Source: Thiosulfatimonas sediminis (GTDB lineage: Bacteria > Pseudomonadota > Gammaproteobacteria > Thiomicrospirales > Thiomicrospiraceae). Taken from it: a stretch of 64,000 nt of DNA. Of the stretch, positions 17,806 to 26,999 are shown in pieces (the first letter of the stretch is position 1; the number at the start of each line of letters is the position of its first letter). The stretch spans positions 186,001 through 250,000 of the forward strand of contig NZ_AP021889.1 of assembly GCF_011398355.1 (NCBI RefSeq). Direction: 5' to 3'. A program made the translations under genes and the position numbers. The notes beneath the pieces were generated by a model. It was not told the DNA's origin, made no database searches, and worked only from the letters and a program-made list of their open reading frames with translations.

Positions 17806-19259
17806 TAGACTTTCTCCTCTGTAACAACAATCCAGGTATCTTTCGACCCACCACCTTGGGATGAGTTGACCACTAAGGAGCCCTTTTGTAGGGCGACTCG
17901 AGTTAAGCCTCCGGCCGTCACATACGATTTTTCGCCTTGTAGAATAAATGGGCGTAAGTCCACGTGTCGCGGCTCCAATGTGGATTGGCAGACGGTAGGC
18001 ACCGTCGATAAGTTTAAGGTGGGTTGGGCGATGTAGTTACGCGGATCCTTCTCGATTAATTGATAAAAAGTGTCGAGTTCTTCTGGTGTGGCGCGTGGGC
18101 CGATTAATAAGCCGTAGCCGCCGGATTCATTGGCTGGTTTAACCACTAACTCGTTAAGGTGTTGCAGAACATATTGGCGATCCTCCTCGCAATCGCACAG
18201 ATAGGTGGGGACATTATCAATCAACGGTTCTTCGTTGAGATAAAAGCGAATCATCTCTGGCACATAGGCATAGACTACCTTATCATCAGCCACCCCACAG
18301 CCAGGTGCATTGGCGATGGCGATATTGCCAGCGCGCCAAGCTCGCATTAAGCCTGGTACGCCTAAAGTGGAGTCGGCGCGGAACACTTCGGGGTCGAGAA
18401 AAGCGTCATCAATACGGCGATAAATCACATCCACCTGTTTTAAGCCGTCGATGTTACGCATATACACACAGTTGTCTTCCAATACCACTAGGTCTGAGCC
18501 TTCGACCAACTCCGCACCCATTTCATGTGCAAGGTAAGCGTGTTCATAATAGGCGGAGTTAAAAATACCCGGGGTGAGTACGACGACTTCTGGATCGTCG
18601 CAGTTTTGTGGGCAGAGTGAGCGTAACATTGAGAGCAGTTGCAATGGATATTGGTCAACCGGCAGGATGTTCATGTCGCGAAACACTTCCGGCATCACTT
18701 GTTTCATGACCGCGCGGTTTTCAAGCATATAAGAGACACCGGAGGGAACCCGTAAGTTGTCTTCTAAGACATAGATTTTGCCCTCGCCATCGCGTACCAG
18801 ATCAGAGCCGCAGATGCTGGCCCAAGAGGCGTGCTTGAGTTTCATACCGTGACATTCGGGGCGATAGTCTTTAGATGAGGTAATCACGTCGAGCGGCATG
18901 ACTCCGGCTTTAAAAATACGTTGTTCGTTGTATACGTCTTCAATAAATAGATTAAGTGCTTTAAGGCGTTGCTTTAGGCCAGTTGTAATTCGCTGCCATT
19001 CATCAGCGGCGATGGTGCGCGGAAACACATCAAATGGCCATAGACGGTCGATATTACCTTTGTCGCTATAGACAGTAAAAGAGATGCCGAGTTGAGCAAT
19101 CGCGCTTTCGGCACTTTGTTGCATCTCTTGAAAAGAGTCAAATGGCGTGTCTTCAAGTTGGTGTAGCAGTTGTGCGGCAGCAGGACGTGGTTGTTGCGGG
19201 TGGGCAATTGCTTCATCGTAGAAGCCATTTATGGGGTAGTTGTCGAGTGATTTCAGCAT
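17805..19259 (-). CDS. Circularly permuted type-2 ATP-grasp protein (DUF404/DUF407)
   Basis: This 484-residue cytoplasmic enzyme has the order typical of the family. An N-terminal region carries FPRTIAADEWQRITTGLKQR. The middle has VYVLEDN-like text (KIYVLEDNLRVPSGVSYMLENR). A later block holds NAPGCGVADDKVVYAYVPEMI, and a terminal ATP-binding part carries VVKPANESGGYGLLIGP. The ATP-grasp superfamily joins a carboxylate to an amine using ATP, and these members are predicted peptide ligases with unknown products. It is the first gene of the three-gene set and is preceded by an AT-rich gap (19260-19431) in which I see no other gene. Confidence 0.9.
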   Translation of the reverse strand: MLKSLDNYPINGFYDEAIAHPQQPRPAAAQLLHQLEDTPFDSFQEMQQSAESAIAQLGISFTVYSDKGNIDRLWPFDVFPRTIAADEWQRITTGLKQRLKALNLFIEDVYNEQRIFKAGVMPLDVITSSKDYRPECHGMKLKHASWASICGSDLVRDGEGKIYVLEDNLRVPSGVSYMLENRAVMKQVMPEVFRDMNILPVDQYPLQLLSMLRSLCPQNCDDPEVVVLTPGIFNSAYYEHAYLAHEMGAELVEGSDLVVLEDNCVYMRNIDGLKQVDVIYRRIDDAFLDPEVFRADSTLGVPGLMRAWRAGNIAIANAPGCGVADDKVVYAYVPEMIRFYLNEEPLIDNVPTYLCDCEEDRQYVLQHLNELVVKPANESGGYGLLIGPRATPEELDTFYQLIEKDPRNYIAQPTLNLSTVPTVCQSTLEPRHVDLRPFILQGEKSYVTAGGLTRVALQKGSLVVNSSQGGGSKDTWIVVTEEKV

Positions 19260-19431
19260 GATAATGCATACCTTTGGGTTGTTTAAGGTAGTGCCATATC
19301 ATAAACTATGCAATTTTTTAAAAAATATAAAAAAATCAATGAGTTGAATGTTATTTGTTTTGAAGATAAATGCGTTTTATGGAGTTTTGGTGCTTTTGTG
19401 GTGCAGGTTGTTGCCAAGTTGGTTCAAGGGA

Positions 19432-20310
19432 TTAGTGGCTCGCTTTATGGCTATTCCCGCTCTGTCCCCATTTGGCTAAAACCGCGCTGGCCGCTTTGAT
19501 GGCGTTATCCGGTAGCTGTAAAAAGGCGACGCTGCGTTGCAAGCTGTCTTGCAACTCTGCGCTTGGTACTTGTTGATAATAATCGATTTCCACAATCGCG
19601 TTTGCGACTTGAATCAGGGCGACCATGTGCGCCACGCGCGAATCGTATTCCAGTAAACCTTGTAAATCTTTGCTGTGATGCAGCAGCAAACTTTTTGAGA
19701 GCAGGCTGCCCAGTTGCCAGCGATGCACCACGAGGCTGCCTAGATAGGTGTGCGCTGTTTGGTATTGCAGAGTTTCCTGTTGATAGGCGCTGAAGGGCGC
19801 ATGGATTTGCCTTTCGATGCAGTCTTGTAGATAGTCTGAACCAAAAGCTCGGGCCATATAAATTGCGCCGATATCTTGCAGAAAAGCGACTAAATGGGCT
19901 TCTGAAAAGCCGATGTCATTCACCCAATAAGAGAGTTCGGCGGCGGCTAATGAGGCACGTTTGCTGCGTTCCACCAGTGCTTGGTCAAAGCTGTTTTTTG
20001 GAACAGCACTGGATAAAAAACTGAGCAGAAACAGCTGTTCAATCTCTTTTAGGCCGAGCAGATTGACCGCAGCGTGCGCGTCTAAAATAAGATTGTCGGA
20101 GGTGCGCTTAAGTCGTTGGTTGACTAAGCCGAGGAACTGTCCGAGTAGCTTGGGGTGTTTACCGATAATGTCGCCAATTTTGACCATATTTGGATGCGGG
20201 GCAAACATCGCCTCTTGCAGTTCGAAGAAAGTCTGTGGCATTTCTTCGATTTTTAGCTGTTCGATGATTTTTTGGGCATTACTAATCCCTAATTGCATAG
20301 TTAATGGCAT
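19432..20310 (-). CDS. HDOD domain protein
   Basis: This 292-residue soluble protein shows the HDOD pattern over about residues 20-220. It opens with LPQTF-like text (MPQTFFELQEAMFAPHPNMVKIGDII), followed by NLLGLKEIEQLFLLSFLSS, AFLQDIGAIYMARAFG and QTAHTYLGSLVVHRWQLG. HDOD domains are catalytically inert relatives of HD phosphohydrolases used in signalling, often with c-di-GMP or chemotaxis proteins. The usual HD metal residues are absent here. No other domain is attached. It lies 102 bp downstream of bioF and has no clear link to biotin synthesis. Confidence 0.8.
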   Translation of the reverse strand: MPLTMQLGISNAQKIIEQLKIEEMPQTFFELQEAMFAPHPNMVKIGDIIGKHPKLLGQFLGLVNQRLKRTSDNLILDAHAAVNLLGLKEIEQLFLLSFLSSAVPKNSFDQALVERSKRASLAAAELSYWVNDIGFSEAHLVAFLQDIGAIYMARAFGSDYLQDCIERQIHAPFSAYQQETLQYQTAHTYLGSLVVHRWQLGSLLSKSLLLHHSKDLQGLLEYDSRVAHMVALIQVANAIVEIDYYQQVPSAELQDSLQRSVAFLQLPDNAIKAASAVLAKWGQSGNSHKASH

Positions 20311-20412
20311 AAAAAAGAGGCCTTAGTTAAAACGTCGCGGATGATATCTTTGCTGAGGTTAGCAGGCTGCAGGTAAAGATTAAAGCATTTTTTTTAATTG
20401 ACTACGTCGAGT

Positions 20413-21606
20413 TTATGAATCGGCAGATTCGATACAAACGGCCAAAGCATTCAATAAGTTTTGTATCTGTTGTGCGCTATGTTGCGCACTTAAGGTGACG
20501 CGCAATCGTGCTTGCCCTTGCGGTACGGTTGGTGGGCGAATCGCGGCAATCCAAAAGCCCTGTTGCTTTAGCTGTTCTGACCAGCGTAGCGCACGGGCTG
20601 AGTCGCCGAGCAAGATTGGTTGAATGGCGGTTGGGGAATCCCATAGTTGCAATCCTAGTTGTTTTGCACCAGTTCGGAACTGTTCAATTAAGGTTTGCAA
20701 TTTTTGGCGTTTGTTATCGGCACTTTTGATGATTTTTAAGGCTTCACGGACGGCGACTGCATTGAGCTGTGGGCTGGCAGTGGTGTAAATATAGGGGCGA
20801 GCAAACTGAATTAAGCTTTCAATCAGTGTGTTTGAGCCGGCAACAAATGCGCCGCTGCAGCCAAATGCTTTACCTAAGGTGCCGATTTGCACGGTGTTTG
20901 CATCGGCACTGAGTCCGAAGTGACTAAGGCTGCCGCGCCCTTGTGTGCCCAGCGCGCCAAAGCCATGAGCATCGTCAATAATCGTCCAAGCGTTATAGTC
21001 CTTTGCAAGTTGTTGAATGTGGTGCAGCGGCGCTAAGTCGCCGTCCATACTAAAAACACCATCGGTGACGATAATCGCTTGTTTTTGTTGAGCGTGTGTT
21101 TGTTGTAAGCGTTTTTCGAGGGCAGCCATGTCGCGATGCGGGTAGCGTTTGAAATCTGCATCGGACTGTAGAGCGCCGTCCACCAGGGAGGCGTGATTGA
21201 GTTTGTCGCCGAGAAGCACATCGCCTTTTTGCGCTAAGGTTTGCAGTACGGCTAGATTGGCCATAAAACCGGTTGAAAACAGTAATACACGTTCGACACC
21301 CAGCCAGTCAGCGAGTTCGTCTTCAAGCAGATGATGTTGCAGGTGGTGTCCGGTCACCAGATGTGCTGCACCGGAACCGTAACTGAGTTGGTCGTTCTGC
21401 AAAGCATCAATTAAACGCTGTTTGATTTGTGGGTGGTTGGCGAGACCAAGGTAATCGTTAGAACAGAAATTGATGCATTCGACGCCGTTAATCTTCATCT
21501 GCGGTTGCTGTGGCGAAAAAGCGAGCGGACGTTGCCGATAGAGATGTTCGGCGCGGCGTTTGTTTAAGCGTTTGGCAAAGCGTTCTTGGATAGAATTAAT
21601 GGGCAT
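20413..21606 (-). CDS. bioF: 8-amino-7-oxononanoate synthase BioF
   Basis: BioF condenses pimeloyl-ACP (or -CoA) with alanine, using PLP, to give 8-amino-7-oxononanoate. The 397-residue fold-type I enzyme has the N-terminal CINFCSNDYLGLANHP, the GSGAAHLVTGHHLQHH region, the aspartate loop TIIDDAHGFGALG, and the PLP lysine in TIGTLGKAFGCSGAF. Length matches other BioF proteins (about 385). It lies 114 bp downstream of bioB on the same strand. The start at 21606 gives the ordered MPINSIQERFAKRL opening. Confidence 0.96.
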   Translation of the reverse strand: MPINSIQERFAKRLNKRRAEHLYRQRPLAFSPQQPQMKINGVECINFCSNDYLGLANHPQIKQRLIDALQNDQLSYGSGAAHLVTGHHLQHHLLEDELADWLGVERVLLFSTGFMANLAVLQTLAQKGDVLLGDKLNHASLVDGALQSDADFKRYPHRDMAALEKRLQQTHAQQKQAIIVTDGVFSMDGDLAPLHHIQQLAKDYNAWTIIDDAHGFGALGTQGRGSLSHFGLSADANTVQIGTLGKAFGCSGAFVAGSNTLIESLIQFARPYIYTTASPQLNAVAVREALKIIKSADNKRQKLQTLIEQFRTGAKQLGLQLWDSPTAIQPILLGDSARALRWSEQLKQQGFWIAAIRPPTVPQGQARLRVTLSAQHSAQQIQNLLNALAVCIESADS

Positions 21607-21720
21607 TGAGTGAAACCACGCAGCGATGAAAGCACGAAATGTTGCGGCGGATGTTTAGGTACACAGATTGGAACTTTGCAATTCGTACCATCGGACGTTT
21701 TCGTGGTTTACAAATACAGA

Positions 21721-22722
21721 TTACGCCGATTTAATCGCCGTTTCCGCGACTTGCATATTGATGCCCAATTTCGCAAAGAGCATGGCATCGTGATCGGATT
21801 CTGGGTTGTCGGTGGTGAGCAGTTTATCGCCGTAGAAAATCGAATTGGCACCGCCTAAGAAGCACAGGGCTTGCGCTTCGTCACTCAGCTCCATACGGCC
21901 AGCCGATAAACGCACATAGGTCTGCGGCATTAAAATACGCGCTGTGGCGATGACACGAATGAATTCAAACGAGTCGGTTTTGCCGCGCATGTGTGCTAAA
22001 GGAGTGCCTTCGACTGGAACCAATAGGTTAATCGGTACTGAACTTGGGTGGTGGTGCATATTTGCAAAGGTTTTGAGCAGTTCTGCTCGGTCTTTATGCG
22101 CTTCGCCCATGCCAATAATTCCGCCGGAACAGACATTGATATTTGCTTTTTGTACTTTGTCGATGGTGTCTAAGCGGTCTTGGAAAGTGCGGGTGGTAAT
22201 CACTTGCGGGTAGAAAGCTTCGGAGGTATCCAGATTGTGGTTGTAGTAATCTAGCCCTGCGTCTTTAAGCATTGCAACCTGTTCGTCATCCAGCATTCCT
22301 AAGGTTAAGCAGGTTTCCATCCCCAAGCCTTTGACCATTTTGACCATGTCCAAAACCATCGGAAAGTCTTTTTTGTTTGGATTGCGCCAAGCCGCGCCCA
22401 TACATAGGCGTGTTGCGCCTTTTTCTTTGGCGGCAATGGCTTTATCGACGACTTCTTGCACGGCCATCATTTTCTCTTTTTCCAGACCCGTGTCGTAACG
22501 TGCGCTTTGTGAGCAGTAGGAACAGTCTTCGGCACAGCCGCCGGATTTAATGTTGACTAAAGTGCTGGTTTGCACCACGTTTGGATTGAAGTTGGCACGG
22601 TGAACGGTTTGTGCTTGAAACATTAAATCATTGAACGGTTGATCCATCAGCGCGCGAATTTCTTCGAGTGTCCAATCATGGCGAGTCTCACCGATTTTTT
22701 TTTGTAGGGCGGCTTCAAGCAT
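21721..22722 (-). CDS. bioB: Biotin synthase BioB
   Basis: BioB is the radical-SAM enzyme that inserts sulfur into dethiobiotin. The 333-residue protein has the SAM cluster motif [16 protein letters not shown] (three Cys), then [12 protein letters not shown] and [27 protein letters not shown] and [11 protein letters not shown]. The late Arg-containing segment [11 protein letters not shown] corresponds to the 2Fe-2S ligand region. It is the first gene of the minus-strand biotin block and diverges from comF with an 81-bp gap. bioA and bioD, needed between BioF and BioB, are not in this window. Confidence 0.97.
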   Translation of the reverse strand: MLEAALQKKIGETRHDWTLEEIRALMDQPFNDLMFQAQTVHRANFNPNVVQTSTLVNIKSGGCAEDCSYCSQSARYDTGLEKEKMMAVQEVVDKAIAAKEKGATRLCMGAAWRNPNKKDFPMVLDMVKMVKGLGMETCLTLGMLDDEQVAMLKDAGLDYYNHNLDTSEAFYPQVITTRTFQDRLDTIDKVQKANINVCSGGIIGMGEAHKDRAELLKTFANMHHHPSSVPINLLVPVEGTPLAHMRGKTDSFEFIRVIATARILMPQTYVRLSAGRMELSDEAQALCFLGGANSIFYGDKLLTTDNPESDHDAMLFAKLGINMQVAETAIKSA

Positions 22723-22803
22723 AAAAAATTTCCATTAACGAGTCGCAAAATTAGCGCGTATTATAGCTTATTCAAGCGGCGACAGTCTTTAAGGAAGTGT
22801 GAA

Positions 22804-23493
22804 ATGCATTGGTTAGAGCGATGGTTAATCGCACCGCAATCGGTGCTAAGCAATGCACCAGCCGATGATTTGGACTTAACGGCTGAAGAAATTCGCGCCT
22901 TATCACGCCCTTATGCGATTTGTCCGCGCTGCGCTGAAGCGTCTTTTGACGGCAACCTATGCGGCACTTGCTTGCACCAGCCGCCGGCATTTCAACAGGC
23001 CACGGTGGCATTTTATTTTCACGAGCCGATAACACGGCTGATTTACGATTTGAAGTATCATCGCCAAGCCAGCCATGCTCGTTTGTTAGCAGAATTGTTC
23101 TTAGCCGAGGTCGGCGAGACTCTGCGTCAACAGCAGGTGCAGGCTTTAGTGCCGGTGCCGATTCATCCTTTACGTCGACGCCAGCGCGGTTATAACCAGG
23201 CGTTGTTGTTAGCGCAAGCGCTGAGTCGAGGCTTGCAGATTCCTGTTTTGGACAAAGGTTTGCGCCGTGTCAAGAATACCGTTGCCCAGACCCATTTGGA
23301 CGCCAAACAGCGGCATAATAATCTGCAAGGTGCCTTTGCTATTGTGGATGGTGCTTTTGACGGGCTACAACGTATCGCGTTAGTGGACGATGTTATGACC
23401 ACTGGTGCGACCATGCAACAAATTGCGGTGTTGCTGGCCGAGCATTCAACGCTGGAATTTATTGCTGCGTGGGCGATAGCCAAAACCGAATAA
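22804..23493 (+). CDS. comF: ComF-family phosphoribosyltransferase-like protein
   Basis: ComF proteins take part in natural transformation, probably in handling single-stranded DNA uptake or its coupling to PriA and RecA. The 229-residue protein has an N-terminal double-CxxC zinc site (CPRCAEASFDGNLCGTC), then VPVPIHPLRRRQRGYNQALLLA and the phosphoribosyltransferase loop RIALVDDVMTTGATM. All are standard for the family. A TAAGGAAG ribosome site precedes ATG 22804. It is divergent from bioB, the arrangement common to many gammaproteobacteria. priA is also in this window, about 14 kb away. Confidence 0.92.
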   Translation: MHWLERWLIAPQSVLSNAPADDLDLTAEEIRALSRPYAICPRCAEASFDGNLCGTCLHQPPAFQQATVAFYFHEPITRLIYDLKYHRQASHARLLAELFLAEVGETLRQQQVQALVPVPIHPLRRRQRGYNQALLLAQALSRGLQIPVLDKGLRRVKNTVAQTHLDAKQRHNNLQGAFAIVDGAFDGLQRIALVDDVMTTGATMQQIAVLLAEHSTLEFIAAWAIAKTE

Positions 23494-23542
23494 TCGATCG
23501 TAATCTATTTCATTTAAATCATTTAAAAAGGTGGTATTAGGT

Positions 23543-24472
23543 ATGCATCATCACCATCATCATGGCGCACAGGAAGTCGATAGTCGCTCGCATTGTGGCG
23601 ACCATTCTCATCAAGTAGAGAATAATGGCCACAGTAAAAGGAAAGTGATGATTGCCGCCATCATCACCGCCAGCTATATGCTGGTAGAAATTTTTGGTGG
23701 TTTATGGGTCAACTCAATCGCTTTGATTGCGGATGGTGTGCATATGCTGACCGATGCAGTGGCTTTAGCGGTTGCTTGGTGGGGCTTTCATGTCGCAACT
23801 AAACCCGCAAATGAGCGCATGACTTTTGGTTATCAGCGTTTTCAGATTTTAACGGCCTTTGTGAATGGTTTTACGTTATTACTGATAGTCGGTGCGATTA
23901 TTGTGATGGCGGTACAGCGTTTTCTCGACCCGCAAGAAGTGATGGGTAAGGAGATGTTTATTATTGCGCTGATTGGGTTGTTAAATAATCTATTTGTATT
24001 TTGGATTTTGCATTCCGGCGATCAGAATAATATGAATATGCGGGGCGCGACCTTGCATTTTCTGGGCGACACTCTTGGTTCCGTCGCGGTCATTATTGGC
24101 GCGATTATGATTTACTTTACCGGCTGGACGCCAATCGACCCGATTTTATCGATTTTAATGGCAACCATTATTGGCATCGGTGCCTACCGTTTAACTCGTG
24201 AGTCGGCGCATATCCTTTTGGAAGGCGTGCCGGCAGGTTATGAAATTAAAGCGATTCGCGAAGACTTGCAAGCGGAGTTTGGGTTTTTAACGGAGGTGTA
24301 CCACATTCATTTGTGGGCCATTGCCGAAGATCAAGTGATGATGACCTTGCATGCCAAAACCGATTTAAAACACATTACAACCGACAATATTGAGGATATT
24401 AAGCGCTATTTAAATGTCACCCATAAAGTACATCATGTGACTTTGCAGTTGGAAAGTTTGGCTGCGCAGTAA
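23543..24472 (+). CDS. Cation diffusion facilitator (CzcD/ZitB-type) zinc exporter
   Basis: This inner-membrane antiporter of 309 residues expels Zn2+ and related cations. It begins with a His cluster (MHHHHHHGAQ), has a further Cys/His stretch (SHCGDHSH), and carries six helices. HMLTDAVALAVAW holds the metal-site His and Asp in helix II, and HFLGDTLGSVAVI is the equivalent site in helix V. The C-terminal cytoplasmic domain with EGVPAGYEIKAIRED and VYHIHLWAIAEDQVMMTLH is the ferredoxin-like dimerisation part. I start at ATG 23543, eight nt after an AAGGTGG site, rather than at the upstream GTG 23531. It is convergent with the next gene. Confidence 0.92.
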   Translation: MHHHHHHGAQEVDSRSHCGDHSHQVENNGHSKRKVMIAAIITASYMLVEIFGGLWVNSIALIADGVHMLTDAVALAVAWWGFHVATKPANERMTFGYQRFQILTAFVNGFTLLLIVGAIIVMAVQRFLDPQEVMGKEMFIIALIGLLNNLFVFWILHSGDQNNMNMRGATLHFLGDTLGSVAVIIGAIMIYFTGWTPIDPILSILMATIIGIGAYRLTRESAHILLEGVPAGYEIKAIREDLQAEFGFLTEVYHIHLWAIAEDQVMMTLHAKTDLKHITTDNIEDIKRYLNVTHKVHHVTLQLESLAAQ

Positions 24473-24487
24473 AGGTCCGTCGTGTTT

Positions 24488-25171
24488 TTAGCGTTTCAGA
24501 GCTTTGAACCATTTCCAGAGATTAAACAGGCTCGATAGTGACGCGGCAACATAGGTCATGGCACAGGCAAAGAGAATTTTTTTGGCGGTGCGCTGATCGC
24601 TTTTGCTGAGGTATTGGCCTTCTTTTAAGAGCGGTAAGGCACGCGCAAAACTGGCATCGAATTCAACTTTGAGTGTGCTCATGTGGATAATTACCGGGAC
24701 GCCCATGGCGATAAATCCCGCTCCGAACGTCAGCAAACCGATAATTGGCGTATGCACTACCGCGACCAAAATGGGGGTGATAATCAGTGCGCCGCTGGCA
24801 AATTTTTGCATCATCGAAGCACGTTCTACTAAGATGGTCCGCTGTTTAAGCGGCTCATAGCCGGTTTTGTCCTGTAATGCGTGGCCGATTTCATGCGCCA
24901 CCGTCGTAATCGCGGTTAATGAATTAGAGTGCGCATTGGCGCTCGAAATCCGCACTACTTTATTGATAGGGTCGTAATGGTCACCTTCATCAGTTTGTTC
25001 AATAGCGATCGCTAAATCCAATTTTTTAACCAGATGTTCGGCAAATTGCAGGCCTGTGCCAGGAATCTTTGGGTGCGGTTTGCGGTGCTTATTGAGGATG
25101 TGTTTGGTCCAAAGACTCGGCAAGGTAGTCAGGATAAACAGCAGAACAAAACCAATAATTAGAAAACCCAT
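24488..25171 (-). CDS. Neutral zinc metallopeptidase (YugP-like) membrane protein
   Basis: This 227-residue protein matches the PF04298 'zinc metallopeptidase' family: an N-terminal helix (about 1-18), the HEXXH site in TTVAHEIGHALQDKTGYEPL (His, Glu, His), then two further helix pairs (GALIITPILVAVVH and LLTFGAGFIAMGVPVII). The third ligand is probably the Glu/Asp in the 'EFDASFARALPLL' segment, the conserved family motif. Physiological substrates are not known for bacterial members. It is the last gene of a run with the DUF255 protein and the Tat genes and ends convergently, 15 bp from the CDF exporter. Confidence 0.87.
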   Translation of the reverse strand: MGFLIIGFVLLFILTTLPSLWTKHILNKHRKPHPKIPGTGLQFAEHLVKKLDLAIAIEQTDEGDHYDPINKVVRISSANAHSNSLTAITTVAHEIGHALQDKTGYEPLKQRTILVERASMMQKFASGALIITPILVAVVHTPIIGLLTFGAGFIAMGVPVIIHMSTLKVEFDASFARALPLLKEGQYLSKSDQRTAKKILFACAMTYVAASLSSLFNLWKWFKALKR

Positions 25172-25198
25172 AAAACGCTCGTTTTAGATAATTGTTGG

Positions 25199-26953
25199 CT
25201 ATTGTAAAAGAATTGGCGCGGATTCACAGTTGCTAAGTTGTAAGTAGTCAGCATACTGCAAGGGGTTAGTATAAAAGTCTTTTTGGTCAATTTTAAAAGC
25301 CCCAAAGTTGCAACCCAGTAAAGCGCTGATGGAGGGTGTGGCATCCTGTGGAACAACCCAATGTTGTAGTGGATAAAGTGCAAGGCTTTGCGGATCTTGC
25401 CAACCTTGCTCGGATAACAGCGGCTGAATCTTTTGTTGTAGTGGCAGTAAATCCAACGGTTGTTGGCTGATTTTTTGCCACGCGTTTAAACCGTGCCACA
25501 GATAGGCGAAATCTTCAAGATTGCCCTGCAGTAATGGAGTGCGCTTCTTGTCTTTGAAGATAAGGCTTCTCGGAATGGTTGCCGACTGACTGATTTCAAG
25601 CAGTTGTGCGACAAGCTGTGCGCCCCATTTTGGCGCCTGTTGTAAATTTTTGAAGGCCTGTTGCTCTGGATGTTGTGCTTGCCAAATAGCCGCTTGGCTG
25701 AAAGCACTGAGTAATAGAGCGTTCCAGCTTATAAGGGCTTTTTCATCAATGGCCATGCGCGGCAATGGTCGCTGTTTTTGCAGCGCTTGTTTAATTTGCG
25801 TCCAATTGGTTGAGGTTGGTTTTGGGTGATAGCCCAGCGCAAAAACCGGCGGTCGTTTCAGCCAGCTCTCAGTGACTAGGTTAAACAGCGTGTCAGGCAG
25901 GAGTTGTTGCAGTTCATCGGCGCGAAAGAGGTAATCACCGCCTTCATTGCCTGCGGCATCAATTGCGGATTGACTGCCCAGATAGAGTTCTAAATTTGGC
26001 GAGTAGAGTTGTTGGCGCAGATAGCCCAGAGTCGCATCGGCGGTTGCCGCAAAACCTTGGTCTGGCCAGCGTAAGTCGGCGCGCAGATAGAGCTCAAGAA
26101 GTTGGGCGTTGTCATACAACATTTTTTCAAAATGGGGTTCTTGCCATTCTGGATCGACGCTATAGCGGTAAAAACCGCCATACAAATGGTCGAATAGATG
26201 CTGCTGAGCCATTTGCTGCAAGGTTAACTGGAGCCAGTCTGCTAGTTCGATAGGTAAGTTGGGTTGTTGGATTAGGGTGAGTAAAAGCGGGGTTTTCGGA
26301 AATTTATTGCTGCCCTTCAAACCGCCGCTGAAATCGTCAATGCTGGCGTTTAATTGCTCATAAAGTGCATGCTGAAATTTGGCGGCATCCCATGTTTCGA
26401 GTACTTTGTTTGGGCTTGGCATTGCTGCGTTCGCCAAGAAGTTAACCACCGATTTTTGAGTTTTCCACACCTTATTCACATTGCGCAGATAGGTTTGCAA
26501 TGCCGCATTCGGCAGATAGGTGAAAGCGGCAAACGGTTTGCCATCGGGGGTGAGAATCAGATGCTGCGGCCAACCGGCTGAGCCGCGGTGCTGTTTGGCA
26601 AATGCAATCATCTGGCTATCCACAAGGGGGTGCAGTTCGCGATCAATTTTAATGCTGATAAAGTCTTGGTTAAGCAGTGAGGCACTTTGCGGATTCTGAT
26701 ACACCTCGTGTTGCATTACGTGACACCAGTGGCAAGAGAAATAGCCACTAGAGAGGAGTATTAGTTTGTTTTGTTGCTTGGCATCGGCAAGGGTTTTTGG
26801 GTTCCAGAGTTGCCAATTGACCGGGTCGGCGGCGTGCATGGCAATATAAGGACTGGGATGATTCTTGAGTGAGGAGGTGGCTTGAGCGTTTGAAACCAGA
26901 CCGCTACTTACGAGCAAGCTGAGCAATGGCACGGTTGCGATTTTCAGTGACAC
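25199..26953 (-). CDS. Secreted DUF255 thioredoxin-like protein (YyaL family)
   Basis: This protein of about 584 residues has an N-terminal signal (SLLVSSGLVSNAQA) and a thioredoxin-fold segment that begins SSLKNHPSPYIAMHAADPVNW. It contains the CxxC motif FSCHWCHVM, then a long alpha/alpha toroid-like part (YGGFYRYSVDPEWQEPHFEKMLYDNAQ). That is the YyaL/DUF255 plan, though YyaL proteins are normally cytosolic. Export is therefore notable, and a role in disulfide or protein quality control in the periplasm is inference. The first ATG (27094) would overlap tatC by about 95 bp. I prefer GTG 26953, which gives a normal signal peptide and no overlap. Confidence 0.75.
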   Translation of the reverse strand: MSLKIATVPLLSLLVSSGLVSNAQATSSLKNHPSPYIAMHAADPVNWQLWNPKTLADAKQQNKLILLSSGYFSCHWCHVMQHEVYQNPQSASLLNQDFISIKIDRELHPLVDSQMIAFAKQHRGSAGWPQHLILTPDGKPFAAFTYLPNAALQTYLRNVNKVWKTQKSVVNFLANAAMPSPNKVLETWDAAKFQHALYEQLNASIDDFSGGLKGSNKFPKTPLLLTLIQQPNLPIELADWLQLTLQQMAQQHLFDHLYGGFYRYSVDPEWQEPHFEKMLYDNAQLLELYLRADLRWPDQGFAATADATLGYLRQQLYSPNLELYLGSQSAIDAAGNEGGDYLFRADELQQLLPDTLFNLVTESWLKRPPVFALGYHPKPTSTNWTQIKQALQKQRPLPRMAIDEKALISWNALLLSAFSQAAIWQAQHPEQQAFKNLQQAPKWGAQLVAQLLEISQSATIPRSLIFKDKKRTPLLQGNLEDFAYLWHGLNAWQKISQQPLDLLPLQQKIQPLLSEQGWQDPQSLALYPLQHWVVPQDATPSISALLGCNFGAFKIDQKDFYTNPLQYADYLQLSNCESAPILLQ

Positions 26954-26999
26954 AACAGTGCGCGCCCCAAAACTCAGAACCGCCTTGGGGGCGAACAAT

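Noticed and set aside
21706-21714. GGTTTACAA, half of a BirA (biotin operator) site between bioB and bioF
   Set aside because: I found no matching TTGTAAACC half at the right spacing, so it is probably a chance match.
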